A program made the position numbers and the translations under genes. From Kuschelorhynchus macadamiae (Eukaryota; Arthropoda; Insecta; Coleoptera; Curculionidae): DNA of 64,000 nt. The DNA lies in NCBI GenBank assembly GCA_030620095.1, contig JAUTXW010001636.1, forward strand, positions 1 through 64,000, given 5' to 3'. Below, piece by piece: positions 48,476 to 61,195 of the stretch; the stretch's first letter is position 1, and every line of letters begins with the position of its first letter. The notes under the pieces were generated by a model. It was not told the origin of the DNA and ran no database searches. It saw nothing but the letters and a program-made list of their open reading frames with translations.

Positions 48476-48712
48476 AATAATGTTGAGCAAGAGTGTGTAT
48501 TTTTTTTCTTTGTGAACTTTATAATATTTGATTTTTCTGTTTTGATTGACGCTTTCTGGGATAGCATAATGAAAATACGGGACAACTTACTTGTGATTCG
48601 GGCGCCTCAACGCACTGGAAACTGGCAACATAGCGAATAATACAGACTCTGACGGCATCACTGCGAATGGCATCCGATGTGATTTGATTAAAGCTACACT
48701 AATCCGACTGGA

Positions 48713-49640
48713 TTACTTCCCTCGTAAAAGGGAAGTATTGTAATCGTGAATAAATCACCCTAAGAAATTTTTTCAGATGTATATGTTTCAGGGTCCCTAG
48801 ATGCCAAAAAACATATTTTCTCAATTCCGTCGGTCTGTTTGTCTTTTCGCGGTATAGCTAAAAAACTACTTACCCGATTGACTTCAAATTTTGGTCAAAA
48901 CTTAAGGATCATATGGGGATAACCTGGTACCTTTTTGGTGAAAATCCAATATGGCAAAACAAAATGGCGGCCTAATGAAATGTTAAAATATTACCAAAAA
49001 AGTACTTATCCTATTTATTTAAAATTTTGCACAAAAATCAACTGTTACATAGAAATAAGCTGGTAACAGTTTGGTCCGAATCCAAGTTTGAAAAACAAAA
49101 TGGCGGCCTAATAAAATATTTAAAAAATCAGCCTGAAAAAAGCTACTTAATAAATTAATTTAAAATTTTTTGCAAGCATTAAGAGATACACTGGTAAAGT
49201 TGTGGTACGAATTCAAGATGGCGTAACAAAATGGCGGATAAATAAACTTCTTAAAACATCAACGTAAAAGAATCTTATTCAATTGACTTTGCGGAAAAAT
49301 TAAAAGTGATAATGGGAAAAACTAGTACGTGTCCAACATGAACATTGGATTTATTACTTCCCTCATTAAAGGGAAGTATTGCAATCGTGAAAAATTGCCG
49401 AAAAACATGTTTTCTCAATTCCATTGGTCTGTCTGTTGGCGGCATAACTAAAAAAACTACTTACCCGATTGACTTCAAATAAATTAAGGGTCGTATAGGG
49501 ATAATCTGGTAACATTTTGGTAAAAATCAAATATGGCGAAACAAAAGTGAAGGCCCAATGAATTGTTAAAAAAATTATTATTAAAAAACTGCTTATCCAA
49601 TTTATCTCGAATTTTACACAAAAATCGAGTATTATGTTGG
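48713..49640 (+). repeat. Two tandem-repeat elements with TTCCCT ends
   Basis: Copies at 48713-49330 and 49347-49640 each begin with a small palindrome (TACTTCCCTCGTAAAAGGGA; ACTTCCCTCATTAAAGGGAA). Then come the GGGTCCCTAGATGCC and CTGTCTGT motifs (first copy) and tandem units of about 115-125 bp containing TAGCTAAAAAACTACTTACC and ACAAAATGGCGGCC. The first copy has about four units, the second about two. The same family contributes to 1-205, 2140-2230 and 37905-38105. Confidence 0.65.
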
Positions 49641-49898
49641 AATCAACTAGTAAAATAAATAAAATACCTACCTGTTTTGCTGTGTGCCCAGGAAATAATA
49701 AACTACGTTTTGGTCTTGTGCGTTTAGGATGTAGTAGGATGTTTGCAAACTTATTTTTATTTACCTACTTTTTTAAAAAGATAATTTTCGCTGTATATTT
49801 CGTGGTACAGCCTTGCCGACCCTGCCGCCCTTGAGAAGCCGTCACTGTTTTGAATGATAAATAATATCAAAATAATAAAGAACAATGAAAGTAAAAAA

Positions 49899-50145
49899 CT
49901 ATTTGATTAAATGCTCGAACAGCTTTCCTTCAGGGACTTGGCAGCGCCTAAGCCCATCCGTGAACTGGGAAAAAACACTCTCCAAGTGTTGATGGGTTGT
50001 ATCATATACTGCATATAAAATTTTGTTTTCTAGTTCTTCTAGAGTGTCCGGTTTGGTACGATAGACGGCGGTTTTCAAATGACCCCAAAGATAAAAATCT
50101 AGGGGGATCTGATCAAGTGATCTAGGGGCCAACCCTGTATATAAT
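49899..50145 (-). pseudogene. Mariner-like transposase C-terminal scrap
   Basis: The minus strand reads LAPRSLDQIPLDFYLWGHLK, where the third catalytic Asp lies in SLDQIPLDFYLWG (usually SPDLNPLDFFLWG), and ends GKLFEHLIK and a stop. Only the last ~80 residues remain. Confidence 0.65.
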
Positions 50146-50559
50146 TTGTCACATGAACAACGAATGCCAAAGGTTAGATTGCTTCATCAATAGAAAGGAA
50201 CAATTTTAATTTCTTCACTATCAAATACTTTTTTTATTTTATGTGATAAACCATGTATAAATAGAAATCGGAAATATGCATATTTATTTAATTGAATCTG
50301 AACGATAAATAATTCATTGATAGTTTTATTTTGTTTAGATTTAAATTTATTTAAGCAAATGTTAACAATTTTTTGTCGGGTAATTATTTTTTGAGTTATT
50401 TCTTGTATCTTTTTAATATTATCTTACCAGAAATCTTGATGACTTAAATTTTTGGCTCGATAAATCAGATTGTTAATACTACTTAACTTCTGCTGACTTG
50501 AATGATAAGACTAATAATTAAAAAATCTACCTGAGCTGATTAGTTTCATATACCAATTT

Positions 50560-51958
50560 CAGTGGCGGCTCTTCCATAGGGTGATTTGGTCAATGACCCG
50601 CCAAAAATATTTCAGAAAATAAATTATTCGTTTGACCGTCCCTCCTAATAGTTTCAATAAAACGCGAACCTTGGGAAAAGTTAAATACGCTACACTATTA
50701 GCCGCGCGCGGCGGTTCGAATGATCTCGTTGCGTTCCTGAGGCATAATAAAATACGCTATACTAAGCTGAGCTGGGCAGTCCGAATTGTCCTGATTACCC
50801 TAAAGCTTGACGAAAGTACCCGAAGATTTCACAGCTACCGAGCGGCAGCCGAACGTGATAGCAAATGGAATATGAAATCACGATTTGGGTCATCATCTGG
50901 TCTTTTCTCATAATTCCATCGATCAGTTGCGGCATCACGTCGGCATGCGGAAGTTCAATTGTTCAGAGGTCGCGCGGTCGATATTCTAACTCGATATTGT
51001 TTCGGACGTTTTTAATCGATGAAAATTGATTTATATACTCTTTATTGTAATATATATTTTTTATTTTTATGATGAGTTGGAGATATACAGGAAATAAAAT
51101 ATTGGTAGTGACTAGTGCAAAAAAATAAACAACTAAAAAGTGCTTACGAACTTAATTTTGCAAAAATAATCAATTTCAAGGTGGTCTATGTTTGAGTTGT
51201 GAATGGAGATGAAATAAAATGTCGGTAATGCAAAAAATTAAACAACTAAAGAGTGCTAACGTACTTAATTTTGAGAAAATAATCGAATTCAAGGTAAGTG
51301 GTCGCAATTTGCCAGAACTTAGTATCGAAACTTTCGCAAAAGTATGTACGATTTAGCTAACTGGATACGTGGTTACGAAGTCTCTAACTCATTTTACTGT
51401 TATGTTTGTTTGTTGTTTTCTAAGGACTCGTCGGGCTCATTATGGTGCAAAACCGGTGTTAAAGACACAAACATGTGTTTTCTGTAGATTACATGAAATG
51501 ATCGGTGAATTATGCTACGGTCGAAAGTGCTGATATTCGCACTCAGCTAGACTCAGCTTATAGAAAAGAGATTTTAATGAAAACGTATCCAAAATCGTTA
51601 TATTTTAAACAAAATTATAGATTCGAGCTGGCACTACGTGGCCATGATGAAACGGCTTTGTCTGAAAATTCAGAGATTTTTCGAGAGCTTATAAATTTTG
51701 TTGAGGAGTTGGGACAAGATAGACTATCCGCTTTAGCAATGTTAAGTATCGAGAAATCATTTATAAAAGGAATGTGCGTGCAATTTTAACGAACGTGTCA
51801 TTCAGCATTTTTCCAATTCTAAAAAACGAAGAGTAGAGCTGAACTTCAAGAGAATTTAAAGCTCAATTTAAAGATAAGAAATTTATTTTTATTTTAAGGA
51901 TGCCTATTTCTAAATTTGTTATTGACCTCCCAATATAATTCACCACGAGCCGAGACTG
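50560..51958 (+). mobile_element. hAT deletion derivative (ZMYM1-like) with 8-bp TSD
   Basis: The terminal inverted repeats CAGTGGCGGCTC at the left and the inverse of CAGTCTCGGCTCGTGG at the right are flanked by ACCAATTT (50552-50559) and ACCAGTTT (51959-51966), an 8-base target duplication with one difference. Inside, a TTF/ZMYM-type reading is recognisable (YCYVCLLFSKDSSGSLWCKT near 51398-51457, then SADIRTQLDSAYRKEIL, RFELALRGHDETALSENSEI). It jumps straight to DRLSALAMLSIEKSF, the C-terminal dimerisation tract, so the whole catalytic centre is deleted. The GC-richer first 350 bases are 5' leader. Confidence 0.85.
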
Positions 51959-52368
51959 ACCAGTTTGCTTTTATTTGACTGTCATCATCCCCAATCAGCA
52001 AAACATTCAAAAATTATATTTGTCATTTTCCACTTCTATTGTAAACTGATTTTTCTCATTGATACTGTTAATACTTTAGGATGTTTTTCCCATCGAGTTA
52101 AGTGCAATAGGTAGTGACGATATGAATTCCATAAACTAAGTTGTGTAAAGAAATTTCTACAGCTTTTTAAATAAACTTAATAATAAAGAGTTGGGCAGAT
52201 CATTGCTAGAATTATAGCTAACTCAACCCAGTGAAATGAAAGGCACAAAACAAGTCAATCACGGGTCATTTTTTAAAAAATATTTATTTAAAAAATAACT
52301 GGATATGTGGGTGTGTTACAACAAAACAGTTTAATATATTTGTAACTCACGCAAATGCGATCCTTTTA

Positions 52369-52813
52369 TACAGGGTATTCCATACTCGATGGTACGTTAG
52401 AACTATCTGGAAACTGGTTTTTAAAAATAATTTCGCGTTTGCGGTGTTGCCAGATCTACCGGTAACTGGCATCAACTTTGGAATTTCATATAGGACACCC
52501 TAAAGTTTATTTTATTTTTAGATTCTGCAAAACAATCCAAGTTTTTTTTTGTATAGGATATTTTTTCATTTCCGTTTCTTAAATATTAATTATTTTGTGT
52601 TTTTTTTTTCACCAAAAGTATGTGAATTGCAACTTCGATATGTTCATCTCCAGATGTCCAATCAATGTAAAATTTTAGGCAACATGGGGTACTTTAATTT
52701 TAGCAACATAGGATCGCCGACTTTTATACAAAGTGACCTAACCTAAAAACTAACTGCAATTCTGATTTTAAAAATTTGATCAAAATTAACTTTTTTAAAT
52801 GGAAGACCCTGTA
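52369..52813. mobile_element. MITE with Tc1/mariner-type ends
   Basis: The ends TACAGGGTATTCCA and TGGAAGACCCTGTA are inverted (one mismatch) and include TA. About 445 bp, no protein. It abuts the LINE remnant to its right. Confidence 0.65.
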
Positions 52814-54076
52814 TATTATTGAAGCATTGAATAGAGTGATAAAAGATAAAAAGGTGGCCTTATCTTATAAGGGGACTTTACAACCACTTCAGCTACTTAA
52901 CAGCAATATTAAATACGTTCAGTCGGTTAAATTCCTCGGTTTGAATATAAATAACAACCTAAAATGGTCTAAGCATATTGACACCTTAACTAAAAAACTT
53001 TCTACCGCCTGCTTTGCCATTCAATCAGTTTCAAAAGAACTAGACGTGTCTTCTGCCAGACTTACGTATATTTCTCTATTCGAATCCCATCTCCGCTATG
53101 GCCTTACTGTACCACCGAGCAATTTCTTAGTATTTTTAGGCTTCAAAAGAGAGCAATTCGCTATTTGTTTGGTCTAAATAATACAGCGCACTGTCAATAC
53201 TATTTCAAAAAACATGAAATATTAACACTTCCTGCATTATTTATTTTGGAAACCGTCTGTTTGATGAGAAAACATATAAACTCTTTCCCGGAAAGGCCAC
53301 AAAACGTATATCCTACCAAAAACTCTAGATATGACATATACCTTCCCATTCCTTCCACAGAATTAATAAAAGAATTAATTATTTACAACGCCATAAAACT
53401 TTACAATCGTCTTCCAGAACACTTAAAAACTATACCTATGTTTGCACTTTTTCGAAAAAAAAAAACCAAAGCGTACCTCATTGAAAGACCTTTTTACTGC
53501 GTTAGTGATTTTTATAATGAATAAGTCTCATTAAAATGTTTTTTATTTGTTTGTTTACTTAAATTTGTTTGGGTGTTGTGTTCCAGCTGATAGCATAGAA
53601 TTTGAAAATCATTTTATAGGGGAATGAACTGTCCGTTAAAATTAATTATTTTTATTACGTATTGGATTAAAGTTATACATTTTCTTTTTTTTAATACACC
53701 TTTATTACTATTTCATTACTGGTTCAGTACACTTTTTGTTTAACTTCACTTATTTTGCTTGTATAACGATAACAAAATAGAGTTTAAGGTCGCCTAATTT
53801 TAATATCAATGTCATCGAAATTATTCGCCTCGCATCTGTATTGTATATTTCCTTATTGTTAAGGTAACCTGGATTCATTAACCGCTTTACGACAATGTTA
53901 TGTCCTAACGAATTGTTACATTTACAATTTATGTATTTGCACTGACCTATCGAAAAATATGATTTTTTTTTTCGATTAATATTTCGTTTTTTCATTGTTT
54001 TGTTTTTTTTCTTTTAATTTTTAACAATTTTCCTGCGGCAATAAAGCATACTTTTGTTGTTTGTTTGTTTGTTTGT
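52814..54076 (+). pseudogene. LINE ORF2 C-terminal half with 3' tail
   Basis: CR1/Jockey-like C-terminus: SVKFLGLNINNNLKWSKHID, VSSARLTYISLFESHLRYGL, a frameshift near 53115-53150, then KKHEILTLPALFILETVCLM and YDIYLPIPSTELIKEL, ending FYNE and a stop at 53524. The 3' UTR runs to AATAAAGCATACTTTTGTTG and a (TTTG)n tail ending near 54076. The RT catalytic domain is missing (5' truncation). Related to 22560-24283. Confidence 0.8.
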
Positions 54077-54497
54077 TAGTGGACAAATTGAATTTTTTTT
54101 ATATACGGTGTTCCTATACCTATTTTGAACTGCTTAAACTGTATAAAATCCGACGATTTTATGTCGGTAAAATTAAAGTACCACATGTTGACTAAATAAT
54201 ATTAAAATTTTACATTGTTTTGAAGTTTTAATTCACATAGTTTTGGTAAAAAAAAAAACACAAAATAATTAATATTTAAGAAGCAGTAAGAGAAATGAAA
54301 AAATATGTTATACAAAAAAAACTTAGAAAGTTTCGCAGAAACTAAAAATAAAACAAACTACAGAGTGTCCGTTTAAAATTCCATAGTCCAAAAACTTTAA
54401 TAGATATAATACATTAGCGGCTTCTTAACTATCGAAATTGATTTATGATTAAAAATGGTTTCAATTCAATTGATTGTGGGGTTAATCAATTTTTTAG

Positions 54498-54760
54498 ATG
54501 AAATAAATGTTAATCAAAATGTCAAGAGTGCATTTCAATCGTTTAAAGAAAACGAAATGGTACCTACAAACTACGCCCCAAACACGCGAATATTCTGTGC
54601 TAGACCGGGAGCTAGGCTTTGGGAAGTTGGTTTTGATGCTAAGGTTCTCGTTACTTATCAGTTCAAGAGTACTTTGAAAGAAAACCCCTTTAAGGTGCTT
54701 ATTATAGGCTGTGAAGAAGAGTCGGTGTTTAAGAGGAAAAATTATACGCAGGAAGAAAAG
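54498..54760 (+). CDS. HPS5: HPS5, exon 5
   Basis: 263 bases between a CAATTTTTTAG acceptor and a GTAGGT donor. The first two bases complete the Asp codon from exon 4. RIFCARPGARLWEVGFDAKV followed by TYQFK matches the HPS5 'IYCARPGSRMWEVNFDGEVISTHQFK' tract (from memory). A charged linker follows (EEESVFKRKNYTQEEK). Using the GT four bases downstream would shift the join into a stop, so this donor is preferred. Confidence 0.92.
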
Positions 54761-56054
54761 GTAGGTAAGCTTTAAAATGTTTGTATTTTTGAGTAAGTTA
54801 GACAATAGGTAGTGATGCCGCGAGACGAGAAAAAATGTGTTCTCTCGTCTCGACTCGACCTAATCTCGTTTCGTCTCAACACGAGACAAGACCAGATTCT
54901 CGTCTCGTCGCGACTTTTAGCTAAAGAGACCCTGACCTTATACACTGTGGTCCAAATTAAATTGGAACCTTTTTTAGGCTTTATTATTTTTCTTATTTTT
55001 TGACCGATTCTAAAGATTTTTTGATATGTTTTAGTTAACTCTGATTTCTCGACTTATTTCTTTGTACAGGGTGCGCAAAAAAAACGAATTTTTCTAAGTC
55101 GTTGCAAAAATCAGGTGATTCCAATTTTTCTACGATTTCATGTTAAAATGGTTCATTGGTTTTCGGATAATGACCAGCAACTTAAAGATTTTGAGTGAAT
55201 TATATTTTTAATAGTTAATTTTTTAATTTAAGTAGCATGTGAGAGCTATTTAATGGGCTAAAGAAATCTATGAGTTTGTATTTGCTGAATTAGGTAGGTG
55301 TTCTGAAATTTCAAAAATGTCAAAAAGAAGAGCAAAAAACAGGAATTATAAAATAATAATATATTTTTTATTTATTAGACTCGAGAGAATTGAACTTTAA
55401 ATTAATTAATTATGAAAAGTAAGTAGGTAAGGTTTTCGTTTTAAATCATTCTTTATTTATTTTTTTTATATCATTCTTTATTATTTATTATTCTTCTTAC
55501 TGAATTTCTACTAATTCCAGTTGTTTCAGTTATTGCGTGATGTCTTTTAAGCATTAACATATTGAACTGTGTGGTACAAAACTAAAAATCAAGGGAGCTT
55601 GATTAAATTTCAAACAAAAGAAAACAGATTGATAGTGTCTGTTGACAGTTTCTTTAAGATTTTGAAATATTATTCTTGTGATCTTTATATAATTTATATA
55701 AGTTGTAATAATGCCCGTTCTTAGTTTAGAACATAAATTGTTGATGAAGTCCATTAGAGAAACATTTAATTATGGAGCTAAAAAGTTAGTGGCTATGTTT
55801 CAACGAAAAAAAGCTTATGTTTCGGTAAGTTTTTGAAAAATATCTAAAACAACGAGAATTAATAAATAATAAAGAATGACTTAAAATTAAAACCTTTTAA
55901 AAAGATTCATTGTCAAAAATTAACGGCTGACGTCAAGCAATAACGTGTTGAAAGATGTGAACTATTATTACAAAGATTCAGGTTCCGGAGAGATATCGAA
56001 AACATATGATTTACCGATGAAAAAATATTCACTCTTCGACAATCAAAAAACCCT

Positions 56055-56960
56055 CAAAATAGAAAGAAGGAAAGAAAGAAACATTTATTCATGTTACATT
56101 CATTACAGTGCTTACATACGTCAAAAAAAATGTTTAAGTAAAGGTATTTTAACACTTCAGAAATATTGCTAATCATTATACATGTTACAAGAAACAATTA
56201 TGATTCTATTACAACATGTCTGAGAAATCATTAGTAAAGAGTTCATCCGATGAGTAGAAACACTTTTTAGTAAGATATTTTTTAATAACCGTTTTAAAAC
56301 TTTTAGAAGTTAACATTTTAATTTGAGGTGGGAGTAGGTTAAACATTTTCGGGCCAAAGAAAGATAACCTGTTTTTGTTCTGTGAATTCTGTGATAACTT
56401 GTATATATGTGGTCAATATTTCTAGAATTGTAACTGTTTGCTGTGTGGTATACTTATGACTATTTTCTTTAACATAAATGAGACATTGCAAGATATAAAG
56501 ACGAGGAATAGTTAAGACGTTTAAACGAATAAAACTTAATTTGCAATCAGCTCTGTACTCCAATTTAGCAATTACTCTCACCGCTTTTCGCTGAAGGCCA
56601 AATATCCTTCTGGTACTTGCTGACCCCATGCTAACAAAGCGTATGAGATCCTAGACTCAATGCGTGCATAGTATACTGACAAAACAACCCTTTCAGATAA
56701 CACATTCACCAGGTTCCTCAAAGCGTAGACTCCCGAAGCAATCCTTGGACAAAGATGATCTATGTGCGCATTCCAAGTCATTTTTGCACCGAGTATAGTT
56801 TGCCGCTGGTACGAAACAGAGAGATATTTGTTTAAATCGGTTGCTAGTTGAAAGGGTGCATTTTTCGGAACCGATTATGGTTTCCGTGGGAGTTTCCATG
56901 AAGCGAAAAACCAGCACACTTTTGTAGATGAGAACGTAACCTCTGAAGTTTACCAACCAG
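56055..56960 (-). pseudogene. LINE ORF2 C-terminal fragment inside mariner
   Basis: The minus strand encodes VNFRGYVLIYKSVLVFRFM, then MTWNAHIDHLCPRIASGVYA, SERVVLSVYYARIESRISYA and IFGLQRKAVRVIAKLEYRAD, with LNVLTIPRLYILQCLIYVKE, across three frames. The 3' tail reads AATAAATGTTTCTTTCTTTC, a (CTTT)n end. 5'-truncated before the RT domain. Confidence 0.75.
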
Positions 56961-56999
56961 AAATTGTATCTCATATGTTACCGGAAATCGAATAATTTG

Positions 57000-57330
57000 T
57001 GATAACTATACATTCCAACAAGACGGTGCACCAGCATATACCTCCAACAGTACCATTAGATATTTACGAGAGAACTGCCCAGATTTTATAGAACCTCAGT
57101 CTTGGCCCCCAAACAGTTCAGATCTTAATCCAGTGGATTATACAGTATGGAGTGTTCTGGAAAGAATGTGGTGGTTAACACTGTTCAGGAATTAAAAGAA
57201 AGAATAATAATGTGCTGGCAAAATCTTAACCAAGAAATATTAACAAATTCTATCGGATTATGGCGCCGAAAGCTACAAGCTGTTGTAGAAAATCAAGGTG
57301 GTCATATCCACCATCAGTTTTTATAAATTA
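57000..57330 (+). pseudogene. Mariner-like transposase C-terminal end
   Basis: YTFQQDGAPAYTSNSTIRYL carries the second catalytic Asp. SWPPNSSDLNPVDYTVWSVL carries the third (SSDLNP instead of SPDLNP). A frameshift near 57170 precedes the last segment (NSIGLWRRKLQAVVENQGG). Part of the element 54941-57813. Confidence 0.8.
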
Positions 57331-57813
57331 TTGATATTTTCTACTGTTTACAATAAAATAATTTAAAGTTCATTTTTCTCGAGTTTTGAAATTTCAGAAA
57401 ACGCCAATCTTGATTTTAAATAGTTTAATATACTTCAGCAAAATACAAACTTACAGGTTTTTTAGCCGATTAAATAACTCTCGCATGCGACTTAAATTAA
57501 AAAATTAACTATTACACTTTTAATTCAATCAAACTTTTCAAGTTGCTGGTCATTATCCGAAAACCAATGAACCACTTTAACATGGAATCGTAGAAATATT
57601 TAAATCACCTGATTTTTCCAACGACTTTAAAATCAACGTTTTAGAAAAATTCGATTTTTTTGCGCACCCTGTACAAAAAAATAAATCGAGATTTTACAAA
57701 TAACTCAGAAATAATTCAACTAAAACATATCCAAAAATATTTAAAATCGGTTAAAAAATAAGAAAAATAATAAAGTTTAAAAAAGGTTCCAATTTAATTT
57801 GGACCACAGTGTA

Positions 57814-58049
57814 GATATAAATACATACGTTTTTCCATTTTTGTCAAAGGATATTACTTCATCAATCAAATTCTTCGGATTTGTTTTACTAAAACATGAC
57901 TGTTTTTTAGAAATCGAAATGTCTTTCTAATATTTTTTAATAATTTTAAATTTAGATTTTGGTTTTGTGCCTTTAAATATATTTTAATAATAGTAATATT
58001 AAGCATATTTTTTTCTATTTAAATAGTTTATTCCCAACTAACTTATAGT
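57814..58049. other. Spacer between elements in intron 5
   Basis: Nothing recognised. Confidence 0.35.
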
Positions 58050-60101
58050 AAGTTGATTACAGGGAAACTAACTAACTAAGAACAAACTAGTTAAATAAAA
58101 TTATATAAAATAGTTAAAGAAAACTACTACCTAATCTAAATCCTAGAATAAAAATATATATTTAATTATACATGTCTATACAATTTTAAATAAAATTATT
58201 TACTATATTTCCACATTTCTTTCTTTATAATACCTTTCTAAATTTAATCATATTTTTGATATCCTTTATGATTTTTGGAATTTCATTGTAAATATGTATT
58301 CCTTTATAAACTAAAGATCTTTTGCCAAAATTACTTTTAACTTTTATCGTTTGAATATGGTTATGTTGTCTAGTTTGATGGTAATGAAATGAAGAAATGT
58401 TTTTAAAATTAATTACTGAATGTTTATATTTTAAAATGACCGAATTTTTTAAATTTAAAATGTTGGTTTATACAAGTGTATTGTCGATTCCAAATATGGC
58501 AATTTATATATACATTTTATTACCATATTTTGTAATGTTTTAAAAGGTTTTAGAGTTGTTAGACAAGCGGAGCCCCATATGGAAATCAAATATTGAAATT
58601 TTGAATAACTTAGTGAAAAATAAATATATTTTAAATATTTTAAAGCAAGAAAATTTCTAATTTTGATTAAAATTCCAATAATAGGAGAAATACTTTCTTT
58701 AATTTTATTAATGTGTACCTTCCAACTTAAATTTTCATCAAAATGTAAACCTATTTTTATTAATTAACATAACAATTGATTTTTGAAAATGTAATGGAAG
58801 TTTATAAGCTGCTAACCAGGAAGATAGTAAAGATAAATCAAATTTTATATCACTATAATTGTGGAAATATTTTTGGCAAAATAAATAATAGTTATATCAT
58901 CTGCAAATTGAAATCGTCAGTTTTAACAAACTGTTTTCGATTATTTAAATAGCTTTGAAAACAACAATACATTTGACCCCTTATACCGATATTGTATAAA
59001 CATTGAAATAAAATATTATGATTTACAGTATCAAAAGCCTTTTCAAGATCTAATGACAATAAGCAACACTTTTGATCATTATCAACATTAATTTGAATTT
59101 CAGAGACTACGTCCGCTACTGCAATTTCAGTATTCTTATATTTTCTAAAGCCATATACTCCGCGGAAAAGTAGTTTTTTTGCATTTAAAAAATTTACTAA
59201 TCTTTTGTGAATAATTTGTTCTAAAATTAAAAAAAAAACTGATAAAACTGAAACAGGACGATAGTTATTACAATTATTTGAACCACCACTTTTAAATATC
59301 GATGTAACTTCTGCAATTTTTCAGGAAAATTACTTGTTTTAAATGAAATTTTAGCTAAATGTATCAACATTGGAATTATATGACTTTTAACAGCTTTGAT
59401 TATTTTAATTGATATATTTTAGAATACACTCTGGAAATATCATTATATCTTCGTTCTGGATTTCTGACAAACAATTTCTACTGACAACAGGAATCTTGCT
59501 TGCACATTAGTAAATTGATTATTAAATACTTTGCATATTTCATTTTTTTCTTAGATTTTTTTTTTGTCAATTAAAATGCTTTCTATACTGGAATGTTCAT
59601 TTCTACTCTTGTTTGTAAGTAAATATAAAATATTAAAAAAATATTAGGTTGTGTAAAAAGTTCTTTTCTGTTACTTAAGATTTGTAGTTCTCTTTTTAAT
59701 TTAGTAATCTTGTAACGTTTAAGAACTATAGTTTTGAATTTTGAATCTCTTCTTTCAATTTCTACTGAAAAGTTGACGTATTGGTTTTGTGGTCGCTGAG
59801 TTTACTATCTTTAATTACTACACTTACTTATTGAATGATTAATGAACTGTTTTAATTTGTTTGTCGTGTAGATATTGTTGAATTACATATTTTAAAACTG
59901 TTTGTATAATATATGTCCATTATTTTATCATTTGTGTTATTCTTTTGGAAAATATTTATTTTCATATCACCAATCTCAAGGAATTCTTAGTTGAGCTGTA
60001 TTTTTCAAGTTTTTGATCAAACAAATTTAGAAAATAATTGGTCTTAGTAGATGCTGGCCAAGAAATTCCACAAATAATAATTTTTGGGGATGTTAATTGC
60101 A

Positions 60102-60110
<9 letters not shown>
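58050..60110 (-). pseudogene. LINE reverse transcriptase remnant
   Basis: The minus strand, heavily frameshifted: TSIFKSGGSNNCNNYRPVSV near 59230-59295, RGVYGFRKYKNTEIAVADVV, CCLLSLDLEKAFDTVNHNIL (first catalytic Asp) near 59025-59080, YNIGIRGQMYCCFQSYLNNR, and FQFADDITIIYFAKN near 58870-58915 with the FADD box intact. Upstream near 60085 a degenerate SPKIIICGISWPAST may be the end of the endonuclease GDFN block. The copy is old and belongs to a different subfamily from 22560. Confidence 0.75.

Positions 60111-60114
<4 letters not shown>

Positions 60115-60158
<44 letters not shown>
60115..60158. repeat. (TA)n microsatellite
   Basis: About 44 bases of pure AT alternation. Confidence 0.95.
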
Positions 60159-60161
<3 letters not shown>

Positions 60162-60929
60162 AGTTCATTTTCAAATTTTTCTATAACTTCAAAATTGAAT
60201 GTTTTTTTAATAAATATCCCTAAACATTTTTTTAACTCTATGATGTACAAGCGCACAATAAATAATTCTCACGTAATTTAATGTTTCTGTGTGTAGAATA
60301 TCTCAAAAAACATAAAGAACAAAAATAAACATGTAAATGGAATTGCTTCCAGCGCCGCATAGTGCTCGATTTTTTACCGAAACATGGCAATACATCAAAA
60401 GCCTCAAAAATAAGCTAGATACTTCTTAGTTTTTCAATACTGAAGGCATTTTTCTTGTAACAAGTTCGAAATATAAGCAAAATTTCAGATACATTTTTGA
60501 AATTCATATTTCAAGTGTTATTATTAACATTTGTTGTTTTAATAATTTCATACAATCTAATTATATTAAAGTTTTATAAAACCTCCAGTTACAAATCCAA
60601 AGCCTACCTTTTAATAGCGGCAAACCGTAAAATAATGACCCGCCAATGAACTAAATAGTATCTTTAGTTCATTGTGACCCGCTTTTAACGTTTTATTTAT
60701 TGATTTTAGTTGTCTCACTCTTTTTATAAAAGGTATTTTATGCAATGAAGTGAATGAAACCTTGTATACTTTATAAAACAGTTGTAGGAAAAATAAATTA
60801 TAATTTTTGCTTTATTTTTCTAACAACCGAAGGGGGCGGGATAAAATTCAACCAACTAATTACAACCTTGAACATATAAAAACATTGGCTTTTAGAGTCA
60901 TTAGTTATGTTTCTGTTTTTTTTTTGCAG
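60159..60929. other. HPS5 intron 5, distal
   Basis: Intron sequence with one small hairpin at 60644-60672 (AATGAACTAAA..TTTAGTTCATT). It is preceded by AATGACCCGCCAA, which also occurs near the left end of the hAT derivative at 50594-50606. Nothing else seen. Confidence 0.4.
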
Positions 60930-61137
60930 GTGCCTGACAACTTTAACTTCCAAAAGATATACCCAATATGTGATAAATTTATCTTAACCTACGATAGAGA
61001 GAGAGTGTATATTTTTGATCCCACATCGAGCAAACTTTTGTTCTGGACTGGTTTTTCCAGTATGATAAAAAATATATCATTCCTAAACAATTATTTCTAC
61101 ATTTGGATGGATAATTTAGAGATAGCCATGTACTCAG
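60930..61137 (+). CDS. HPS5: HPS5, exon 6
   Basis: 69 codons plus one base after a strong TTTTTTTTTGCAG acceptor, ending at a GTATAT donor. FNFQKIYPICDKFILTYDRE, RVYIFDPTSSKLLFW and YFYIWMDNLEIAMYSG correspond to the last blades of the HPS5 propeller ('HCVLTWTERGIYIFIPQNVQVLLW' in vertebrates, from memory). The next exon, starting the helical C-terminal two-thirds, is not found before 64000. Confidence 0.88.
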
Positions 61138-61195
61138 GTATATATTATCACATAAAACGGTTATTTACGCAATGATTATTCAAATTATAAATACA

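Larger units (their letters stand above)
54941..57813 (+). mobile_element. Mariner-type element hosting a LINE
   Basis: TA-flanked ends CACTGTGGTCCAAATTAAAT(TGGAACC) are identical inverted repeats of 27 bases. The arms continue imperfectly for about 270 bp and contain a second end-like motif pair, TACAGGGTGCGC at 55071 and GCGCACCCTGTAC at 57664. The transposase start is at about 55711 (MPVLSLEHKLLMKSIRETFN). Its C-terminus is at 57000-57180, and a LINE sits between. The middle of the transposase is lost. Confidence 0.85.

Noticed and set aside
50632..50913. A 93-codon plus-strand frame in a GC-richer stretch
   Set aside because: It sits in the 5' leader of the hAT derivative, has no recognisable domain, and the element's protein is readable downstream in other frames.
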